Below are positions 36,101-44,006 of a stretch of 64,000 bases of DNA, one piece after another. Position 1 is the stretch's first letter. The number at the start of each line of letters is the position of its first letter. The DNA is taken from NCBI GenBank assembly GCA_944989445.1, contig CALYLW010000495.1, positions 310,001 to 374,000 of the forward strand. The letters are read 5' to 3'. Both the position numbers and the translations under genes were made by a program. Source of the DNA: Ampullaceana balthica (Eukaryota; Mollusca; Gastropoda; Lymnaeidae). The notes below the pieces were generated by a model. It had not been told where the DNA came from. It did no database searches and saw only the letters and a program-made list of their open reading frames with translations.

Positions 36101-36597
36101 ACTATGGACATGATTGTTGTTTTATGTTCATAACTATGGACATGATTGTTGTTTTATGTTCATAACTATGGACATGATTGTTGTTTTATGTTCATAACTA
36201 TGGACATGATTGTTGTTTTATGTTCATAACTATGGACATGATTGTTGTTTTATTTTTAAAAAAAGAAATCTTATCACGAAATTTGATTTTACAGCCCAGT
36301 TTTGTTCATATAACTATGTATAAAGAGGTAAGGCTGGTTAAAGATGTATCTGTAAACCAATGTATGTTTTAGAGAACAATTCTAATGTTTAAGTATATGT
36401 ATTTATCTTTCTCTCTTCAGTTGACAACGAGGAAGTTGAAGGATGCGAAAAAGATGGAGAAAAAAAGACGAGCAGAGGAGAGGCACAGAGAGAAAATCAT
36501 GTCACAGGGACACTCTAATTATCATTTCCCACAAGCCAGCGATGTCAGGGATGTGACAGTCGTGTCGATGTACGACGGGAGATTAACTAGAATATAA
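5880..36597 (+). CDS. OTUD3: OTU domain-containing deubiquitinase, OTUD3 orthologue (8 coding exons)
   Basis: Joining 5880-6130, 28627-28775, 29705-29817, 30123-30251, 30649-30777, 34777-34882, 35246-35514 and 36421-36597 gives 440 codons plus TAA with phase kept at all seven junctions; human OTUD3 is about 400 residues. OTU family enzymes are cysteine proteases that cleave ubiquitin chains, and OTUD3 is a cytosolic member. Seen here: a charged N-terminus, the OTU motif [16 protein letters not shown] (Asp83, Cys86), the family stretch [32 protein letters not shown], and [15 protein letters not shown] with the catalytic His194. A UBA-like segment follows (about 240-285, [14 protein letters not shown]), then a Gly/Ser/Asn-rich linker and a basic tail [16 protein letters not shown] that matches the human C-terminus. 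All introns are GT-AG. The start at 5880 is the first Met of the open frame; Met19 (5934) is the alternative. No frameshift or missing catalytic residue was seen, so the gene looks functional. Confidence 0.93.
6131..6425 (+). repeat. 43-45-bp tandem repeat that begins at the OTUD3 exon 1 donor
   Basis: Four copies start GTGAGTAGAAACGGTG at 6131, 6176, 6219 and 6263, separated by G runs. They pass into about six copies of a shorter GAGGGACATGGATTGG unit. The first copy is the functional splice donor, so each later copy duplicates a consensus donor. Confidence 0.92.
8075..8402 (+). repeat. Helitron-like repeat with terminal hairpins, copy 2
   Basis: The same family as 1862-2213 in opposite orientation: TCCTTATATAATAAAAGGC at the start, CGATAGCGATTGGTCCCTC, then hairpins GCCACCG-AA-CGGTGGC and CGTCC-TT-GGACG before GGGCTTTGTTGCTCGTTA. 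Both hairpin stems are conserved between copies. Confidence 0.62.
8684..9155 (+). repeat. TCCCTTATATTAAC-family interspersed repeat, copy 1
   Basis: It starts AAATCCCTTATATTAACTTC, contains the conserved block CACCTAACAATGCATCGTAT then CAAAATTTCAGATCGATCG, and ends with GGGATTTATAGT...CTTTGTTTTTACGGGG. The short inverted AAATCCCTTATAT and ATATAAGGGATTT edges could be MITE termini, or the TC start could be a Helitron end; I cannot decide. No coding. Confidence 0.75.
9550..9765 (+). repeat. about 70-bp tandem repeat, 3 copies
   Basis: Units contain TGCGGCGCTACAGCCCATGT then AGGACTTGGGCC and CCTCACCGTGAACCTCCTTC, joined by (CATC)n of varying length. Confidence 0.93.
9770..12066. other. OTUD3 intron 1 interior, no supported feature
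   Basis: AT-rich sequence, old repeat remnants and C or G homopolymers (11278, 11725). The 65-codon frame at 11057 has no recognisable similarity. Confidence 0.5.
12698..13732 (+). pseudogene. hAT transposase remnant (GTF2IRD2/SCAND3/ZBED5-like)
   Basis: One reading frame is homologous from [19 protein letters not shown] through [20 protein letters not shown] and FYALEKEIG to the C-terminal hAT dimerisation region [20 protein letters not shown] then [17 protein letters not shown]. It is broken by in-frame stops TGA at 12878, TGA at 13511 and TAG at 13523, with no frameshift. The N-terminal BED zinc finger and the first part of the RNase H-like domain are not found in 12075-12697. It is therefore a truncated, inactive transposase; the relatives named are domesticated vertebrate proteins of the same transposase lineage. 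Confidence 0.9.
13773..17090 (+). repeat. 31-bp tandem array, 107 units, inside the hAT element
   Basis: The unit starts GGCCCGCGAGGGTCTTCATT and ends TCAAGGAATAT. The span is 3,318 bp, which is 107 x 31 plus a single inserted A near 15297. The commonest variant is TCAGGG for TCAAGG; rarer ones are CCAGCGAG and CCACGAG. The GGCCCGCG core is the subterminal motif also present two or three times in the left 80 bp of the host transposon, so the array is an expansion of the transposon's own sequence. Because 31 leaves remainder 1 on division by 3 and the unit has no stop in any register, all three plus frames stay open for over 1,100 codons. These are not genes. Confidence 0.97.
17582..17941. mobile_element. 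hAT MITE, 360 bp
   Basis: The left end CAGTGGTCGGGAAACTTTTT and inverted right end CAGGGGTCGGGAAAGCATGG are terminal inverted repeats. Flanking octamers ACCTGGCT and TCCTAGCT agree at 6 of 8 positions, a decayed TSD. GAGAGCC-type subterminal repeats occur at both ends. It is non-autonomous and has no coding potential. Confidence 0.83.
18046..18880 (+). repeat. 35-bp tandem array, about 24 units, with 70-bp dimers
   Basis: The unit contains GATGGATTTGAACAAGTTAA and GGCATTGGGTGAATT. In the first ten units a GGCATTGGGT type alternates with an AGAAATTGGGAG type, giving a 70-bp dimer. Later units are homogeneous and the last six diverge. Confidence 0.95.
19838..20165 (+). repeat. TCCCTTATATTAAC-family repeat, truncated copy
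   Basis: AAATCCTTTATATTATTGAC, CACCTAACAATGCACTGTAT and CAGATCGATCGAATGTAACG follow the family order. It ends at CAGTCTGTAAATGTTTGTC and runs directly into the 77-bp array. Confidence 0.7.
20163..20500 (+). repeat. 77-bp tandem repeat, 4 full copies plus a partial
   Basis: Units start CCGACCACCTCCATGTACAC and include CGTCTACTAGAACATTCTCA. Copies begin near 20163, 20241, 20318, 20395 and 20472. The array starts at the truncated end of a TCCCTTATAT-family repeat. Confidence 0.94.
20799..20985. mobile_element. hAT-like MITE, about 187 bp
   Basis: The ends CAGGGGCGGATC and inverted CAGGGGCGAACC match hAT terminal repeats, and CCCAAGAAGTTTG pairs roughly with the GGAAGTTTG stretch near the left end. 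No clear target-site duplication was found, so the borders are approximate. Confidence 0.6.
21091..21302 (+). repeat. 20-bp array (6-7 copies) followed by a 36-bp duplication
   Basis: ACTGTCGTAGACTGTAGATT is repeated to 21220. Then CACTGTGCCATATGTGGCTT with CCCGCTCTCATA occurs twice. Confidence 0.93.
21303..23565. other. OTUD3 intron 1 interior, mostly unique
   Basis: Apart from the fold-back MITE at 22811, it contains an old degenerate repeat of GATATATTGAAGGAAGTATA-like units (about 22930-23200) and a possible transposon fragment with GCCAGGGGCGTACC near 23325. No exon seen. Confidence 0.5.
22811..22914. mobile_element. short fold-back MITE (GTACCGGATT family), copy 1
   Basis: The left part GTACCGGATTCAAATTTTTG and the right end GAAATCCGGTACACCCCTAG are inverted copies, with internal GGATT and AATCC repeats. 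It is related to the better-preserved copy at 49359-49474. Confidence 0.6.
23566..23725 (+). repeat. about 40-bp tandem repeat with variable (TG)n, 4 copies
   Basis: Units CGTCGGTAGATGTG(TG)nTACACTATAGCGGTA; the TG run length varies between copies. Confidence 0.9.
23902..25522 (+). repeat. 41-bp tandem array, 39 full units plus a partial
   Basis: The unit starts CTGATGGTCATTTAGTTTTG and ends CATCTTGATATAG. Exactly 1,599 bp separate the first and last unit starts (39 x 41). Most units are identical. A variant with GACAGTTTTC in place of GATAGTCTTC appears only in the 3' third (about 24900-25240), scattered among the standard type. Confidence 0.97.
25779..25870 (+). repeat. tandem duplication of about 55 bp
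   Basis: CAACACCATCAGAACACTCA then TAAGTTTAACATCAC occurs twice. Confidence 0.85.
26575..27180 (+). repeat. 40 to 60-bp degenerate tandem repeat
   Basis: Units include GGGCTAGTGGTCAGTGTTGA and GGCATGTTTGTGTGTG. In the right half a GGCGTTACATC segment is added, giving about 57-bp units. Confidence 0.9.
28083..28242 (+). repeat. 20-bp tandem array, 8 copies, 0.4 kb before OTUD3 exon 2
   Basis: Eight copies of GGTGTTCACATTCCAATGCC; the third has one G to A change. Every unit contains ACATTCCA. Confidence 0.96.
28627..28775 (+). CDS. OTUD3: OTUD3 coding exon 2 (catalytic Cys)
   Basis: The acceptor is a T-rich tract ending ttctcag at 28626. The first base completes Gly84, then [14 protein letters not shown] carries the nucleophile Cys86. 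The exon continues through [19 protein letters not shown] to residue 133 and ends with one base of Val134 before gtgagt. The open frame contains no ATG-initiated ORF of its own, so it is only visible by joining to exon 1. Confidence 0.93.
28825..29100 (-). mobile_element. LINE 3'-end fragment in OTUD3 intron 2
   Basis: Antisense TTATCTTATCTTATATTTTA, then the 3' UTR and CAACCCATTCCACGCC, the reverse of the WNGLPE coding block, as in the other copies. Degraded, with several frameshifts. Confidence 0.7.
29705..29817 (+). CDS. OTUD3: OTUD3 coding exon 3
   Basis: The acceptor is gttttcatttcag and the donor ATG|gtgaga. It codes for residues 134-171, including [18 protein letters not shown], the conserved helix and strand of the OTU fold that follow the FEPFVEDD loop. 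Phase 1 in, phase 0 out. Confidence 0.92.
30123..30251 (+). CDS. OTUD3: OTUD3 coding exon 4 (catalytic His)
   Basis: The acceptor is gttttctacag and the donor CAG|gttggt, which is weaker than the others. It codes for residues 172-214 with [19 protein letters not shown], where His194 is the triad histidine, and ESPAHIRLQ, close to the human EAPAH segment. The 3' end of the exon and its donor are the founding unit of a degenerate tandem repeat in the following intron. Confidence 0.9.
30235..30450 (+). repeat. about 41-bp degenerate repeat spanning the OTUD3 exon 4 donor
   Basis: The exon end CACATACGGTTACAG and donor GTTGGTCTATTTGAGACATG recur downstream as CACATACTATTACAGGTTGG, CACAAACGGTTACAGGTGTG and CACATGTTTACAGGTGTGG. 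About five copies, so TTACAG|gt is present several times. Confidence 0.88.
30649..30777 (+). CDS. OTUD3: OTUD3 coding exon 5
   Basis: The acceptor is ctatttttcag and the donor CAA|gtgagt. It codes for residues 215-257, a low-complexity linker and then [16 protein letters not shown], which lines up with the start of the UBA-like region of OTUD3. Both ends are phase 0. Confidence 0.87.
30835..31009. mobile_element. hAT MITE, 175 bp, in OTUD3 intron 5
   Basis: The ends CAATGTTCCCTCTAAG and inverted CAGTGTTCCATTTAAG are terminal repeats. Flanking octamers GTCACTGG and GTCATCTG agree at 6 of 8 positions. It has no coding potential. Confidence 0.78.
31068..31196 (-). mobile_element. SINE fragment (head and body), OTUD3 intron 5
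   Basis: On the minus strand GGTTTGTTCCCG and GGGTGTCCCTGAGTCCACCC then AGCTCCGAATGGG match the SINE body. The B box has decayed to GGGTTCAAATA. Both ends are incomplete. Confidence 0.65.
31921..32630 (-). repeat. TCCCTTATATTAAC-family repeat, interrupted by a SINE
   Basis: In reverse orientation the 3' edge GGGATTTATAGTCAAAAAC starts near 31960 and the 5' edge TTAATATAAGGGATTT is at 32615-32630. The block CGATCGATCTGAAATTTGG, then CGATGCATTGTTAGG is cut at about 32196 by a SINE and resumes at GAGTCATGTGCCAAATTTC. Confidence 0.75.
32197..32487 (+). mobile_element. tRNA-derived SINE, copy 1
   Basis: A pol III A-box-like TGGTCGAGTGG at 32209-32219 and a perfect B box GGTTCGAATCC at 32252-32262 lie in a tRNA-like head. 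A body with CCTAGGGCGTCCCTGAGT and GGCGGCTGGGTAATGCGTGG follows. The tail ATCTTCTGCATAGAAGGAG and AGATAAGAAGAAG match the 3' end of the LINE family in this window. It is inserted in another repeat. Confidence 0.85.
33200..34722. mobile_element. possible pogo/Tigger-like non-autonomous element
   Basis: The left end GAAACCGGTTAAGTCGACGG and the inverted right end ACAGTCGAACCCACTTTACT then CGAGCTCGGTTAACTCGACC share GTTAA-TCGA modules in inverted orientation about 1.5 kb apart. The style resembles pogo-type termini, but the repeats are imperfect and no transposase was seen. It lies in OTUD3 intron 5. Confidence 0.4.
34777..34882 (+). CDS. OTUD3: OTUD3 coding exon 6 (UBA-like)
   Basis: The acceptor is ctttcatttag and the donor AAG|gtacaa. 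It codes for residues 258-292 and the first base of Asp293: [20 protein letters not shown] then [15 protein letters not shown]. The spacing and the D-AAIAYLL pattern fit the third helix of a UBA-like domain, as in human OTUD3. Confidence 0.88.
35246..35514 (+). CDS. OTUD3: OTUD3 coding exon 7 (disordered linker)
   Basis: The acceptor is gctatgacag and the donor CAG|gtgggg. It codes for residues 293-382, rich in Ser, Asn, Gly and Thr ([32 protein letters not shown]), so probably unstructured. This segment is longer than in human OTUD3 and accounts for much of the extra length. Confidence 0.85.
35969..36252 (+). repeat. 32-bp tandem array, 9 copies, OTUD3 intron 7
   Basis: The unit is GACATGATTGTTGTTTTATG then TTCATAACTATG. 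Eight exact 32-bp steps separate 35979 and 36235. Confidence 0.96.
36421..36597 (+). CDS. OTUD3: OTUD3 coding exon 8 (C-terminus)
   Basis: The acceptor is tttctctcttcag. It codes for residues 383-440 ending GRLTRI and stop TAA at 36595-36597. The basic helical stretch [20 protein letters not shown] corresponds to the human tail with KKKRQEERHRHK, and [13 protein letters not shown] to the short hydrophobic end. Confidence 0.9.
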   Translation: MTTRKLKDAKKMEKKRRAEERHREKIMSQGHSNYHFPQASDVRDVTVVSMYDGRLTRI

Positions 36598-39460
36598 AGG
36601 AACTGTTATCTGGTGTTGGGGGACAATGGATTATTGGCTGTGTCAGTGAGAAATGGATTATAGAGTTGTGTCAGTGAGAAATGGATTATTATAATAATAT
36701 ATTACCAACGTCAGCTACTGACAAGATGACTTCAATCTAAAGCTGTTGGCCGAAGCTGTGGTCTGATGAAATGATAATTGAAGCATTCCAGGAAACAGTG
36801 ACTTGTCAATACTTGATCTTCTGTTAGATTCACAACCGAATGAGGTGATGGCCCTCATCATTCCTCTTAATGCACTAACCTCTTCCACATTTCTAGAGTA
36901 TTTTTCAACTCTCTTCCCAACAACAACTACAGTGATGATTGCCCGCCAGCCCCTAGGACACACCATGTTATTTGAATCATGATGTCCCGCCAGCCCCTAG
37001 GACACAGCATGTTATTTGAATCATGATGTCCCACCGGCCCCTAGGACACACCATGTTATTTGAATCATAATTTCAACAGCTTCACACCTCCACCTTGTGT
37101 TGCTTTACTTGGGCAAAATTTCTGACATTTTAAACAATCAAAGAAAAGGTTAACATAAAGTCATTTCTTGTTTTATAAACTTTTGTTTCAGATGTGCCAG
37201 ATAAAAAAAACTTTTGTTTATTTATCTATAATAATGCAAACCGGTGACAAATTTGCTGCACATAAATTTCAAATTAAAACTTAAGAGAAATGATAGATAA
37301 GTTAAGCAGCAATATCATTTCTGGGAAATTTTCTTGGGTCAAAGTTTCATTTTTTGAAATCATCGATTACAAATATATGTCGAAGCACATATCAGATGTC
37401 TATAAAGAGTTTACAAAAAAAACTGCAAAAGCTGAAATGAAGAGATCAGTGAATACCTTAAAGAAGGAAAAGTAGGTGTAAATTATCGTCGATTGCCAAA
37501 GTGTCTAACGGGGTCATTAAAGTCCCAGGACTTCTCAAATTGATTCAGGTAAATGTATAATATAAAAACAGGGTATTAGTAGGCCTGACAGGACGTAACA
37601 CAACAGTGAACGTTTCGGCAAAGAGCCTTCCTCAACGGACAAATAGTACACAAATGAAACGAAATAATAATAAAAAAACACTTAGCTGCGGTGAAATCCA
37701 AGTAGTCCCATTACTTCAAATTGATTCCCTTGGGCTGGTACATTGAACAGATGGAATATAAAGTGAGGGCTAGCTGCCATATGCTGATTTTTTTCAACAA
37801 CTGCTAGATGTAAATCACATGTTGCCAAATAGCACACTCCACAGTTGTATTTTGAAAATGTGTTTCTTTATCATCACTTAAACACACAGACTCAACATTT
37901 GAAGAAAACCTGTTGTTGAATGGACATTTCAAAAGTTATAGAAAGAATATTAATTCTAGAGACAAGCTTTTCTATTATGTCATGGTCAAGCTCTGTTACC
38001 CTGGTAATTGAATCATAAAAGAAAAACTCTATTGCCAATGCTAAATAAATCAATATTAGCATTAAAAAATAAATGGCTATGGGTAATCAAGAGGATTAGC
38101 ATAACTAACAGGAGTAAATCTCCAGTATTGAACAATGTGAATGTTTCTGTTGCACACTGATACTGAGGGAATAATGTGTGTTACAACAGTTTTTTTTGTT
38201 GTTGTTGTTTTTGTTTTTTGTGTGTGAAACTATTATTGAAAATGTTTCTTTTAGCAGTGAAGTCTGAAAACTAATAGATTTTTTTTTGTAACTATAGAAG
38301 GGAATAATAGTAAACATAAGAATCAGTTTTAAAGAATGTATCACACTAATTAATTGATGATGTTCCTGACATGGTGATGTTGCTGATATAATATTGTTTA
38401 GTTTGACAGGTTGCATGCAGTTGGTTATATTGCATTGGGATTTTGTTTTAGAAGAAGAAAAAAAAGAAAGAACTAACTTTTTTCATGTTTAAGTTTCTGT
38501 TGTTCAAAAATAACAAGTGTGATCGTGCTGATAGTTGAAATAGACGGCTAAATTGATAAATTTAATTACATTTAAATTCTTTTTGAGCTTTGTAAATTAC
38601 GAATTTTGACAAAAGTAATTCACTACTTGAAGTATGCATTATATAGTCTATTGTAAGCATTATTTCTTTTTAAAAAACAGTGCAAGCAACTCAATACCAT
38701 TCACGTGATAATGTTTAAAATGCTATTAATATACTGCTCAGTTTATAAATTGAGTGTTCTTGTCATGAAGGGCACTTCATGCATGCTGTCTTGGTGCTCT
38801 CCCTTATTAGTTAAACAAGAGAATCTGCTGTTACCTTCTACCTCCTTGGATTAAACAATGAATGTTATACTGTCTCATCAATGCTACTTGTACATTCTGT
38901 TGTCTCCTCTCTTACCCTCCAAGCTCTGTTATAATTTCTTGTTATTTGATGTCAAATTAATGCTATGTTATTTTTAATTGCTGATTGAAGGGATGACCCG
39001 ACTAAAGATACATGTACCAGATACGACCCACGGCGTAGCGTATGCCGCGGACTTGCTCATAGATAGTGCAAAGAAGGGGGGGGGGATAGAACTGACACAA
39101 ACAGAAGCACGAATAAATGAGAACATCGCAATTGAACGTAGGGGGGGGGGCGCCGACGCATTGTTGGTCTCAAGACATGCATACTGCGTTTGTTGTTACC
39201 CCCCCCATCCTACATCACCCTGGCTTGCCAACCATAACCTGTGATTGATCGACCCTAGCAAGGGTCATTCGTCATGCTTATTTGCTCGCGTCTTGTGCTT
39301 GTCCTAATTTCTGGTGAATTATATACATAGATATATTTTGTAAAGAAGGAGAGACAGAGAAACATTGCTAAGATTATGCTGAAGTTTATTTGAAGAATGC
39401 ATGCAATTGTTATTACTGTTTGTAACGCTGGATCTCAACTCATTCAAGTCTTCTAATAAA
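36598..39460 (+). other. probable OTUD3 3' untranslated region and downstream DNA
   Basis: No coding sequence after the TAA. AATAAA hexamers occur near 38044, 38069 and 39456; which one is used cannot be told. A fragment with GAACGTTTCGGCAAAGAGCC near 37611 belongs to the same motif group as 44599-44631. Confidence 0.45.
36940..37075 (+). repeat. 44-bp tandem repeat, 3 copies, after the OTUD3 stop
   Basis: Units contain CGCCAGCCCCTAGGACACAC then CATGTTATTTGAATCATGAT. It is probably in the 3' untranslated region. Confidence 0.9.
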
Positions 39461-39613
39461 AGTTTTCAGCTGTGTGACCAGCGCTTGGTCATAATATTTA
39501 CTTGTACTGATGGTTTTGTCCTTCTAAATGTAATCTTCTGGAGCTGCTATGGATTGTGACTGAAATTTGACTATATAAATACATGGATGGGGCTCTCCAT
39601 GCTTGCATGTAAT

Positions 39614-39936
39614 AACTGGGATAGCTATACACTGGGATAGCTATACACTGGGATAGCTATACACTGGGATAGCTATACACTGGGATAGCTATGCACTGGG
39701 ATAGCTATACACTGGGATAGCTATACACTGGGATAGCTATACACTGGGATAGCTATACACTGGGATAGCTATACACTGGGATAGCTATACACTGGGATAG
39801 CTATACACTGGGATAGCTATACACTGGGATAGCTATACACTGGGATAGCTATACACTGGGATAGCTATACACTGGGATAGCTATACACTGGGATAGCTAT
39901 ACACTGGGATAGCTATACACTGGGATAGCTATACAT
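39614..39936 (+). repeat. 16-bp tandem array, about 20 copies
   Basis: The unit is ACTGGGATAGCTATAC, with one A to G variant. Each unit holds the palindrome ATAGCTAT. It begins about 160 bp after an AATAAA near 39456. Confidence 0.96.
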
Positions 39937-40776
39937 ACATACTTAGGGACACATTCATACAGATGAATTAATCACAGAATTATAACTGTGAATGTTCAAA
40001 TATCAAACTTTTTTCCTACGATACAAACTGATTTTATGGCTACAGAATGTTCTCAAGATCTCCAGTTGTTGAAGTGACGGGATAGATCACAGAATTGATC
40101 ACATCTTGTATCCTTCCACTGCAGTAGTGTCCCAATATACAGCATGTATGTGTTAATGACTAATTGATCATTAATTAGACAATGTATATAAACCAAGATA
40201 ATAAAATAAGATCCCGAGAGTCCCATCAGTTATTTACCCATTCAACCATTACAGTCTTGATGTTGAAATATTTCTTTTAACTTTCCCCAAGTCTCCATTT
40301 GATTTGTTTCATAAATTCACAATATGTTTACACTTAGAATGTTCCTAAACAATCCCTTTTTATTTTTTTATAAATAATATTAGCCATTTTTAAAACATAT
40401 TTTATTTAGAATTCCGTCATGAAAGCAGTAGCTAGTTATCACTCTATTCCTTAACTTATAGCCAGATTCTTTCTGCTTGTCTACAAGTTTTCTGACTATT
40501 TTCAATCATTTGTAAAAGATTGAAGACACCAATTAGTTGTGTAACTACAACTCATGTAAATCATGATTGGGGACCTCATTCTCATTTTGTGCTGTGTACC
40601 CACCGCCTATTGCTGGTGGTAGAGCAGATCATTCAACGATACACAAATTTACTTTTTGAACCAGGTGATCACTTGATTCTCATCTTCTGAAGCTTATTAA
40701 ACTACCAATGTGTTTTTCAAAGCAAAGTCTTTAAAGGTTGCTTTAAAATAATTGATCATATTCAGCTATTAAAAGG

Positions 40777-41145
40777 GGATACGGTGGTCGAAGTGGCAGC
40801 GCGCTCGACTGGCGTACCGACGGTCACGGGTTCGAATCCCTGGGAAGCCATGGATTTGCTCCCGGGGCCTAGGGCGTCCCCGAGTCCACCCAGCTTCGAG
40901 TGGGTACCTAACGCATAGTTAGGGAAAATAAAAGGCGGCTGGGTAATGCGTGGAACCCTTATAGCCGTGGCATGTGAACGCTGCATCACTTGCCAAAATC
41001 AACTGCTGCCTTGCAGATGGTCTTGGCTGACCAAAGGCTGTGGAAGCACATCCAGAAAAAACAGCAGGCTGAAGTCGGAGACCACGGGCCATTTGGCGCA
41101 AAACTCGTCGGCACGCAATACTCAAATTGAGAACGAAGAAGAAGA
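40777..41145 (+). mobile_element. tRNA-derived SINE, copy 2, with 13-bp target-site duplication
   Basis: The head has TGGTCGAAGTGG and a B box GGTTCGAATCC at 40829-40839. The body matches copy 1 through GGCGGCTGGGTAATGCGTGG, but the 3' part is different and ends in a (GAA)n tail. AGCTATTAAAAGG is repeated exactly at 40764-40776 and 41146-41158, a retrotransposition-type duplication. The extra base in the A box and the different tail suggest a separate subfamily. Confidence 0.88.
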
Positions 41146-41434
41146 AGCTATTAAAAGGCCTTGCAAAAGCAAAAGTTTTTTTTTAAATTCTTTTCTTCAA
41201 ATTGTAGATGTTTATGATCTAATTGTTGTATCATTTCACTATGTTTAAAAATGAAGGTCTTTTTATTAATTCTGTAATTTTGTTCCAAGCTGTGATGTTT
41301 TTTCTGAACAATTTCATAAATGAAAAGAACTGATGGCCCAAGGGTGGGGGTTGACACAAGTTTCAATAAAATATTTAAAAGCTAAGAGCAGAACAAATAG
41401 CCGTCTGCTTGTGTTTAAACATCATTTTGCTGAA

Positions 41435-41585
41435 ACAACTGCACAAAGTTTGTACCACACTGTTGATAATGTGAGGATCCCTGGAAACAACTACACAAAG
41501 TTTGTACCACACTGTTGATATGTGAGGATCCCTGGAAACAACTACACAAAGTTTGTACCACACTGTTGATATGTGAGGATAATGT
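41435..41585 (+). repeat. about 54-bp tandem repeat, 3 copies
   Basis: Units contain ACAACTACACAAAGTTTGTA then CCACACTGTTGATATGTGAG and GATCCCTGGAA. Confidence 0.92.
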
Positions 41586-41589
41586 ACTT

Positions 41590-43955
41590 TCAGAGATATT
41601 CTTTTTTTGAACTTTTCTCAAATTCCTCACTCTGTTAAAAATAACAGATTGCATGAGAGCAACATTGAAGTGTTATTGTTATTTATTTATTTTGATGTAT
41701 CATTTATAACTTTCAAATTAATAAAAGTGAAAGGAATACACAAGAGTTTATATAAAATATTTGCCATGATCAGTCTGCTAATTAAATATCACATTTATTT
41801 GGTTTTCTAAGAGTGAATTTATTTTGAATTTGTTGAAGTTTTTTTTACCACAGGCTGTAATTCACCATTTTGAAATTGGCACAAATTATTTGCATTCCTG
41901 CTTAAATCTTATATTTCTTATTAAATTTAACAGACGGATTAAATTTTCTAAAATGAAGAATATCAGTTTAAAAAAACAATTTTGTGGTCTTTAGTTACCA
42001 TCAAAACACACATTATAGTTAAGAGTTAATTTCATATTCAAGTCTCTCAAAGTAGTTAACTTTTGGATAAAAATATAAAGACAAACTACTTGTAGGGAAC
42101 ACAGCTGCATGTATCCCAGAATCCTTGAAACCTTTACTTACACTTACAGTCCCTGATTTTAATATTACCAAAGCATTTGTTGAATAATTGAAGAACTTGT
42201 AGTGCACACTTCTCAACCTTTCATTTTGGACATAATATTATTTAAGTACCCTTGTGGTGGTTATTAAACAGCTTGTTCCTTGCTTCAAAATGCTAGAGCT
42301 GCTTTATTTATGCTTTACAATAATAATAAGCTAATAAATAGTTTTGAAACATTTCTTTTTTACTGTTGTGGACAACTATTAATATTAATGACACCACCTA
42401 CACACACTGGGACTTTGAGCAGGGTTCTGAATTTTGGTGACATAGACCTATTCTGTTGGCTTAGTTTGTTAGTTTATAGTCTTGCAGCAATAACGTTTGT
42501 TCAATTATTGTTTTAAAATCATAACTACTGGAGTTGACAATATATACATGTATGTATCTAATTAATAATAGATGAAAACTATAGATGGCTATGCTAATGC
42601 TAATTTAATTTATCTTTACATCCTTAAGGAGAAAAAAATTTATAAAGTAAAGGATCATTCTTTTAATTAATGATCAACTTTGAAAGTGTTACTTCTTGTA
42701 TAGTTGAATGCCATATAGACATGTACTGAACACACCTTCTTGTATAGTTGAATGCCATATTGACATGTACTGTACACACTTTATTGTTATATTTACATGA
42801 TGATGCAATAAATTTGTACAAACAAAAACAACGATTTTTAGTATTAACTTGCTTTTATTATTAAAGAGGATATGATTATTGACAGATATTTGACACACTT
42901 GCAAAATGGCATAGAGTTGGGGAGCTCAATATTTGAAATGCGGGCAATATTGCGCCATGAGCTGGGTCTTTAATCTGGCCACCCAAGGCTACCAGAGACC
43001 AAAAAAGAAATCTGACCTTGAGCATAAATTTAATTGAACTTTCATCTGAAATAAAATTTAATGTTGGGCGAATTTTTTCTTAATTTCAATATTTTCTGTT
43101 TTCAATGTCTTTTATTTCAAAACAGACACGACAGTTAAATTTGTGCTGGCACATATATTTTCATAGTTTTTTTTAAAAGTATTGTGGGACCATCTCCCAG
43201 TGTAAGTGTAAGGACAGTGATTCTTCCCCTCCCCCAAACATCCCCTCTATTTAAAAAAATAGATAAACTATGTCACAGAGATTATCTTGTTGATGTAGAG
43301 TGCAAGTCAAGATTTCTCTGATGACAGAACAAATTCATTAACAAATGCATTTTTCAAGACCGCTTCCTCTCCTAACCACCCAATACCCTCCCACTGCCCA
43401 CAGATAATTAGTGCATAATTTAACTAGCAATTTTCTGACATTATTAATGTCCAGTAGAGATATAAACTACAAAATTAGCAAGAATGGAGTCTAGACAAAT
43501 TAGTTGTAAAAAAACAGCATACAATGGTCAAAATATTTGTTTTCCATCCTCAAGATGTTTTTGTTAAAAACATATAGAATGTGGTTAATGGGCTTAACTG
43601 AATGTGTACATACAAATACAATGGAAACCTGAAACTAAATACAGTACATAAATAAAACATTAGCAAGAGTTCAAAACTTCAGCCCCTCACATATGAGGAT
43701 GAAATTAATTTTTTTTAGCTTTGTACCTCACACACAGTCTTACATTCAGTCTTAGAGAAGTTTGTTCATTCATATTTAGCAATCTTTCGTGCATCGTACT
43801 TATAAAATGAAAGCCATTTTGTCAATAATTCTAACATTGTAAGATTTTGAATGATCCTAACTTACCACCAATTAAATCAAAATCACAGTTTTGAAAATGT
43901 TTTGTTAAAAATTTGAAAAGCTATCAGCATACATAATTTGCAATGCATGTCATGT
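41590..43955. other. intergenic DNA between the convergent genes
   Basis: AT-rich and mostly unique. Only the 47-bp duplication at 42690 stands out. No gene recognised. Confidence 0.5.
42690..42782 (+). repeat. tandem duplication, about 47 bp x 2
   Basis: CTTCTTGTATAGTTGAATGC then CATATAGACATGTACTG occurs twice with minor changes. Confidence 0.85.
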
Positions 43956-44006
43956 CTGTCTGTCCGTGACGCTACTAATTTTAGAAAGCAGCGCACCAAA
44001 TTACTG

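Noticed and set aside
38978..39244. 88-codon frame
   Set aside because: Interrupted by G and C homopolymer runs, with no similarity seen; probably chance.
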